Source: Alterisphingorhabdus sp051668705 (lineage in GTDB: Bacteria; Pseudomonadota; Alphaproteobacteria; Sphingomonadales; Sphingomonadaceae). From it: DNA of 64,000 nucleotides. The stretch is taken from assembly GCF_051668705.1 (NCBI RefSeq), contig NZ_CP196351.1, positions 2,108,001 through 2,172,000 on the forward strand. The letters are read 5' to 3'. The stretch's first letter is position 1. The number at the start of each line of letters is the position of its first letter. Of the stretch, positions 59,632-64,000 are shown one piece after another. The notes under the pieces are model-generated. The model saw only the letters and a list, made by a program, of their open reading frames with translations, was not told the origin of the DNA and searched no databases. The translations under genes and the position numbers were made by a program.

Positions 59632-60369
59632 TTAAGTCTTCAGCGCAAGCTTTGCCATTAGGGTGATCCAGACAAAACGTCCATTTGTTGATGCATAGCG
59701 CCAGAACATTTTGCGTGGTTCCTGCACCAACCGATAAAACCACTCAAGCCCCGATCTTTGCATCCATTGCGGTGCGCGCTTCACATGCCCGGCCAATACA
59801 TCAATTGAACCGCCAACGCCCATTATAAACGGCACATCCAAAATGTCGGCATATTTGGCCAAGAAGCGCTCTTTTTTTGGTGTCGGCATCGCCAAAAACA
59901 GGCAATCGGCCTTGCTCGCCTGAATATCGGCAACAATTTGCGCTTCATCTTCCTCGCCAAAATAGCCATTGCGACTTCCGGCAATCTCCAACCCCGGCCA
60001 ATTAGTCTTGCTCTGGGCTATCGCTGCATCCAAAACACTTTGCTTCGCGCCCAATATATAGGGGCGATATTTCGCTTTAGCCCCGCGCTCCATCAACGCC
60101 ATCATCAGATCAGCACCTGATACTTTAGGCGCGGTTTTAGCCCCCAAAAAGCGCAAGGCAAAAGAGATGCCCATGCCATCAATACCAATAATATCAGCGC
60201 CGGTGACATCAGTACGCAGCACCTTATCATCGCGCATTTTTACAAATTTGGCGGCATTCAAAGCGACATGCACACATTGCTGACGCGTCTGCATGGCATA
60301 TTCTATCCGCTCAATCGTCTCTTTAAACGTCAGAATATCAACCGGTGTATCAATCAGATTAGCGCGCAT
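59632..60369 (-). CDS. GT26 family (WecG/TagA/CpsF) glycosyltransferase
   Basis: This 245-residue GT26 transferase has ALNAAKFVKMRDDKVLRTDV, GADIIGIDGMGISFALR, YILGAKQSVLDAA, LAMPTPKKERFLAKY and VGGSIDVLAGHVKRAPQWMQ, then GLEWFYRLVQEPRKMFWRY. It adds a sugar to a lipid-linked acceptor. It is a separate protein here, unlike the fused copy at 14153, and overlaps the upstream GT4 gene by 11 bases. Confidence 0.9.
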   Translation of the reverse strand: MRANLIDTPVDILTFKETIERIEYAMQTRQQCVHVALNAAKFVKMRDDKVLRTDVTGADIIGIDGMGISFALRFLGAKTAPKVSGADLMMALMERGAKAKYRPYILGAKQSVLDAAIAQSKTNWPGLEIAGSRNGYFGEEDEAQIVADIQASKADCLFLAMPTPKKERFLAKYADILDVPFIMGVGGSIDVLAGHVKRAPQWMQRSGLEWFYRLVQEPRKMFWRYASTNGRFVWITLMAKLALKT

Positions 60370-61561
60370 CTATTGCCTCACTCGCCAAAGCCATTTTTAA
60401 CCCGTCGCTATATTGACGGGTTATCGAGGCACGTTGGAATTGGCTTGCGGCCCCTGATTCCTGCCATTGGGCCAGATCACTTTTCATTGACTTTTGATGA
60501 TGCAATATTTCTATCATGGCGCGTGCTATAGCATCACTATCGCTTGGCGAAACCGGCAGAGCAAAGCTTTTGCCATTAAAATAGCCATCAACCGCAGCAT
60601 TTTCAGGATAAATTATCGGGCACCCGGCCAATAATGCCTCTGCAAACACCATGCCATAGGTTTCACGTTTTGACACCATGGCAAAGCCGGCATAGCCGTT
60701 CATGGTATTTTGCATTTGTGCGCCGGCCAAAGCGCCTTTTAAATATACATTATCCGCTTTTATGCTGGCAATGTTGGCTTGTAGTGACGCGCGCAAATCA
60801 TCACTGCCGCCGCCATAAATATCCAGATTGAAACCACTGTTATCATGGCCCGCTTTTTTGGCAGCAGCCACCATTTGTTTAAAATTTTTTATCCGCCAAT
60901 GGCGCAGATGAAAGGCCGACATAATCTGTGCAGGCGCAATTTGCGGGCTGATAATATCATCCTGCGCCGTGATACAGGGCAGCATATAAGATGGTGCAGA
61001 ACGTGGCCCCAATATTTTTTCGCAATAGGCCAAGGCCCATGGCGCGAACGGGAAAACACATTTGGCATTATGAAAAACACGGCGATATAGAGGCCATAAA
61101 TCGCGGCGTACCTTTAAAATTGATCTGTCTGTATTGCCTTGAACAGAAAGCACATAGGGTACATTAAAATAGTTGGCCAAACGCTCCGCGATCAGCCCCT
61201 CCATGGTCAGTTTATGCCCTTGTATCAAATCAGGCTTGATACCCTTTTTAACAATATTTTCCGCTATTGCATCGGCGATATTGTGCAGGCTGGAGCGCAG
61301 AAAAAGGCCATAAGACGGCGCAGAATATGTAAAGCTGAGGATATTATCATCCTGCCCAATATGGGTTAAACCCTTTTGCCAGCTATTTAGCGCCCAATGG
61401 GTAAAACCAGACAGAGCAGAGATTGAGCTGCGGTTTAGCGAATAAATAATATGATCAAATTCATCGCGCGTTGCAGAGATAAGATTGGCAATGGCACGGG
61501 TTTTTTGCGCTTGATATGCGTCCGGATAATCGGTTGAGATATGCACAATTGTCATGGCCAA
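60359..61561 (-). CDS. GT4 family glycosyltransferase
   Basis: This 400-residue GT-B glycosyltransferase has a C-terminal domain with FNLDIYGGGSDDLRASLQA and GFAMVSKRETYGMVFAEALLAG, the family E-x7-E nucleotide-sugar site. The N-terminal Rossmann domain includes IQGHKLTMEGLIAERLA and PYVLSVQGNTDRS. It likely adds a sugar to the second polysaccharide. The upstream gene ends six bases away, so it is in the minus-strand operon starting outside the window. Confidence 0.85.
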   Translation of the reverse strand: MAMTIVHISTDYPDAYQAQKTRAIANLISATRDEFDHIIYSLNRSSISALSGFTHWALNSWQKGLTHIGQDDNILSFTYSAPSYGLFLRSSLHNIADAIAENIVKKGIKPDLIQGHKLTMEGLIAERLANYFNVPYVLSVQGNTDRSILKVRRDLWPLYRRVFHNAKCVFPFAPWALAYCEKILGPRSAPSYMLPCITAQDDIISPQIAPAQIMSAFHLRHWRIKNFKQMVAAAKKAGHDNSGFNLDIYGGGSDDLRASLQANIASIKADNVYLKGALAGAQMQNTMNGYAGFAMVSKRETYGMVFAEALLAGCPIIYPENAAVDGYFNGKSFALPVSPSDSDAIARAMIEILHHQKSMKSDLAQWQESGAASQFQRASITRQYSDGLKMALASEAIDAR

Positions 61562-61567
61562 AAGATC

Positions 61568-62068
61568 TTATTTTTGTGCTTGTCTTTTGCGATAGTCACG
61601 GCCAGGCAATTTTGCTGCCGCCGGGTCACTCTCTCTTAACCGGCGCTCATTTTCATCAGCGACCAGCAAGCGGCCAAAAAGCTCAACCTCAATATCACGC
61701 TTAACAATCTTTGCTGGATTACCCGCCACTGCGCATGCCGCTGGCACATCTTTTGTAACCACCGCCCCTGCGCCAATGATACAGCCATCGCCAATTGTTA
61801 CCCCGGGCAAGACAATGCTTTGCCCCCCAATGAAACAGTTTTTACCTATGGAGGTGTGCAGATAGAGCCCGCGTGTGAAATCATGGCTCATTATACGTGC
61901 GCCAAAGGCGATATAGCTGCCTTCATCAATGTGAATCCCCGCACGAAATGTTGTGTCTAATTTTGCACTGAGTGACATGCGCACTGTTGGATGGATATCA
62001 AGCCGCAATATTTTACGATGATAAAAACTGCGGACGGATAACAGGCTTGTGCGCAAAAATTTCTTCAT
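61568..62068 (-). CDS. Left-handed beta-helix (hexapeptide) O-acetyltransferase
   Basis: This 166-residue protein has repeated hexapeptide turns (for example IGKNCFIGGQSIVLPGVTIG and DGCIIGAGAVVTKDVPA) and the terminal GNPAKIVKRD of the CysE/LacA/WcaF family. It uses acetyl-CoA to acetylate a sugar, probably of the second polysaccharide. Its start overlaps the polymerase gene stop by four bases (ATGA). Confidence 0.88.
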   Translation of the reverse strand: MKKFLRTSLLSVRSFYHRKILRLDIHPTVRMSLSAKLDTTFRAGIHIDEGSYIAFGARIMSHDFTRGLYLHTSIGKNCFIGGQSIVLPGVTIGDGCIIGAGAVVTKDVPAACAVAGNPAKIVKRDIEVELFGRLLVADENERRLRESDPAAAKLPGRDYRKRQAQK

Positions 62069-63396
62069 CGGCCGCGCTCTACAATCCGCCCATCATCAAG
62101 ATTCTTGCGCCATGTCACCAACGCCAAAGCTGCGCCCAACATAAAATTAAACCATGACAGAATGGCCCCCCAAAAGGTCACCGTGAACATCAAGATTAAA
62201 GTGACGGTGAGGCACGTCGTCATAGCCATATAGCCATTGCGCGCCAAAGTGGTGTGTGAAGCGGCGGCTCTGCGGCACAGCAAATAGATTATGGCGATGG
62301 CCAGAGAGAAATATAATATGGCAGACGGCATGCCATAGGTTAAAGCCATAAAAAGATAATGTGCATCAATACTGCCCGTGCCCATCCAATCAGGGCGGGC
62401 ATATTCCTCATGCCCAATACCCAGCCACGGATTTTGCAAAGCGACGTCACCCGCATATTGCCAGATCAATGTGCGAAACCTACCTGTGGCGGGATTCAGC
62501 GTAAGATAGCTATACACAACAGCAATCAGCCCGTTTTGAGAGAACATATGCGCCAAGAACAAGGTCACGCCCAGCGCGGCAAGGGCAAGCCCCCATGATA
62601 AATCACGCACCCGTTTCTGTAACCAGTCATAAAATAAAAAGCCGCATTGCATAGCAAGCGCCAACAACCCGGCAGAGCTTAAAGTGAAAAAGGCCAAAAA
62701 GCTGGTCACTACGCCCGAGTAACGCCACTGCACATTTCTAAACATATAGAAGTAAAAGGCCAAAAAGCTGCTTAAGAAAATACCGGCATGTATGGGGTGG
62801 GTAAACACACTATAGGCACGGAAAAAGCCAAGCCTGAACAATATCCGCAATTCGCTGCCAACCTCTCCGGAATTGCCGAATATTTGTTGGAAGATTTGCC
62901 TGACAAATGGCCGCCCAATAACGCTTTCCAGAAACAATAGTCCGCCAACAAGCATTAGACCGGGGAGCAGAAAAATCAGCAGATTTCTTAGCTTGTCAAA
63001 AGAATCAATGCAGGCACGGGCAACAAAATAAGCCAAAATCATATCATAAGTCTGTCGGCCGCCCGCTTCTAACCCGGTTGCCAAATCATAATGTATGGTC
63101 AGGGAAGCCGGAAGCCAAAGCGCGGTGATAACCAGTAGCAGGTCAAGGAAATGAAACCGTATTTTTTGTTTAAAGACCGCCACAACAATATAGGGGACCA
63201 AAATCAGAAGCGCCAAGCGGTACGCCCCCATGCGTAAACTGCCCAGATAGACCGCCACTTCAGGCGGAACAAGAAAGCTGTAAAATAACAGCAACGCGGG
63301 CAATACCTGCACGATGCGCGTGGCCATCGGCGTGGGTGCCGGCGCACGCGTGCGGCCGCTATATGATGATAGTATTGGCGGCGCAGCGATGGCCAT
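62065..63396 (-). CDS. O-antigen polymerase/ligase family membrane protein
   Basis: This 443-residue protein has about 11-12 membrane helices and a large loop near residues 310-350 containing LTLNPATGRFRTLIWQYAG and NPWLGIGHEEYARPDW, like the Wzy/WaaL family. It would polymerise or ligate the second polysaccharide in the periplasm. It is the second such protein in the window, matching the presence of two separate pathways. The next gene upstream ends about 30 bases away. Confidence 0.8.
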   Translation of the reverse strand: MAIAAPPILSSYSGRTRAPAPTPMATRIVQVLPALLLFYSFLVPPEVAVYLGSLRMGAYRLALLILVPYIVVAVFKQKIRFHFLDLLLVITALWLPASLTIHYDLATGLEAGGRQTYDMILAYFVARACIDSFDKLRNLLIFLLPGLMLVGGLLFLESVIGRPFVRQIFQQIFGNSGEVGSELRILFRLGFFRAYSVFTHPIHAGIFLSSFLAFYFYMFRNVQWRYSGVVTSFLAFFTLSSAGLLALAMQCGFLFYDWLQKRVRDLSWGLALAALGVTLFLAHMFSQNGLIAVVYSYLTLNPATGRFRTLIWQYAGDVALQNPWLGIGHEEYARPDWMGTGSIDAHYLFMALTYGMPSAILYFSLAIAIIYLLCRRAAASHTTLARNGYMAMTTCLTVTLILMFTVTFWGAILSWFNFMLGAALALVTWRKNLDDGRIVERGR

Positions 63397-63426
63397 TTAC
63401 AATATTTCCTGCATCATGTTGGCGCC

Positions 63427-64000
63427 CTATATCAAAGCTTTAATACGCGCTTTTACTTCATTACGTATGCGCTGGCTAATATGCGCGCTGTTGTTCAGCG
63501 TGTCCGCAAGGTCAGATAGAGCAGTATCATTGCGCACGCTAAAACGCGGTATTGGGTTGGTGGTTATCACTCTTTGCCCGCCATCGCTAGAATAAATCCG
63601 TTTATAGCCCGCATTTTGCAAACTGCGCATTACATTGCGATTATAACGGCCAAAGGGCAAGCCGGCATCCACAATTGGCCGATTACAAAGATCGCTTAAA
63701 ATAGCCCGCGATGCCGTGATTTCACGCTGCATTTCGTCTTTGTCCAAATCTGGCCATGGCTGGTGATGCAGCCCGTGCGAACCAATTGTAAAAAGATCAT
63801 CATTGTCGATGATGCGCACTTGATCGCTGGTTAAATATCCAGGCTGATTCAGTTTGCCAGCCAGCACAAAAAAGTCTGCTTTTAACCGGCGCTGTTGCAA
63901 TTCGGGCACAGCGATAGCGTAATCAGAATTATTTCCATCATCAAAGCTTATCGCAAAGGGCCGCGGCTGGCGCTGCAACATATCCAGAATATCAGTGAAG
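63427..64000 (-). CDS. Polysaccharide deacetylase (NodB type), partial
   Basis: The gene runs off the window end; 191 codons are visible and the true start lies beyond 64000, because the frame stays open past the internal ATG at 63981. NodB motif 1 is ISFDDGNNSDY (catalytic and metal Asp) and motif 2 is TIGSHGLHHQPW, with the two zinc-binding histidines spaced as S-H-x-x-x-H. Later motifs include DAGLPFGRYN. It would de-N-acetylate a polysaccharide, consistent with the adjacent polymerase. Confidence 0.85.
   Translation of the reverse strand, partial: FTDILDMLQRQPRPFAISFDDGNNSDYAIAVPELQQRRLKADFFVLAGKLNQPGYLTSDQVRIIDNDDLFTIGSHGLHHQPWPDLDKDEMQREITASRAILSDLCNRPIVDAGLPFGRYNRNVMRSLQNAGYKRIYSSDGGQRVITTNPIPRFSVRNDTALSDLADTLNNSAHISQRIRNEVKARIKALI

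Overview
The window looks like the chromosome of a marine-type alphaproteobacterium, most likely a sphingomonad (Sphingorhabdus, Parasphingorhabdus or Sphingopyxis-like). That placement is inferred from gene content (alginate use, Wzx/Wzy exopolysaccharide genes, a lasso peptide cluster with HPr-kinase-like, PqqD and B2 genes) and from a hairpin repeat built on a TGAGCYTGTCGAA core. No rRNA, tRNA, CRISPR array, IS element or phage integrase was seen.

Layout. (1) 1-11624: the end of a GH13_18 phosphorylase, then a long minus-strand run coding for alginate breakdown (PL6 and PL17 lyases, MFS uptake, DEH reductase, KDG kinase, KDPG aldolase). The run continues into two glycosylglycerate genes (GT81-like synthase, HAD-IIB phosphatase). 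A FadR-type regulator sits upstream, with repeated operator-like sites. (2) 11846-26753: an exopolysaccharide locus. It holds a hybrid histidine kinase, a GT26/sugar-transferase fusion, Wzx, three glycosyltransferases, Wzy, a chain-length protein, Wza, an H-NOX gas sensor and an NtrC-type sigma54 activator. Three strong and one weaker -24/-12 promoters and a repeated TYGC-N5-GCRA palindrome in two intergenic regions suggest one NO-linked sigma54 regulon. (3) 26763-33670: uronate dehydrogenase, thioredoxin reductase, hydantoinase/oxoprolinase subunits and two small DUF proteins.

(4) 33699-41043: a compact putative peptide-modification locus. It has a flavin amine oxidase, a lipocalin-like protein, a VioB-type ferritin-like diiron protein, a protein with repeated C-x5-C units, a DUF692 multinuclear iron oxidase (MNIO) and its DUF2063 partner. 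(5) 41168-51274: a lasso peptide cluster with split RRE (PqqD-like), B2 protease, cyclase and ABC exporter, plus three possible tailoring genes: HPr-kinase-like kinase, sulfotransferase and nucleotidyltransferase. A 49-codon gene at 41168-41317 is the best precursor candidate. Two tail-collar-domain secreted proteins lie between, one broken by a (CA)7 tract that could phase-vary. (6) 51578-64000: a second polysaccharide locus with a priming phosphotransferase, rfbCBDA for dTDP-rhamnose, an OafA-like acyltransferase, a methyltransferase, GT26, GT4, a hexapeptide acetyltransferase, Wzy and a cut-off polysaccharide deacetylase.

The two most likely under-described systems are the MNIO/amine oxidase/diiron locus and the multi-tailored lasso peptide cluster, which lie side by side and converge on one bidirectional terminator. 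The H-NOX/sigma54 exopolysaccharide regulon is the best-supported regulatory prediction.
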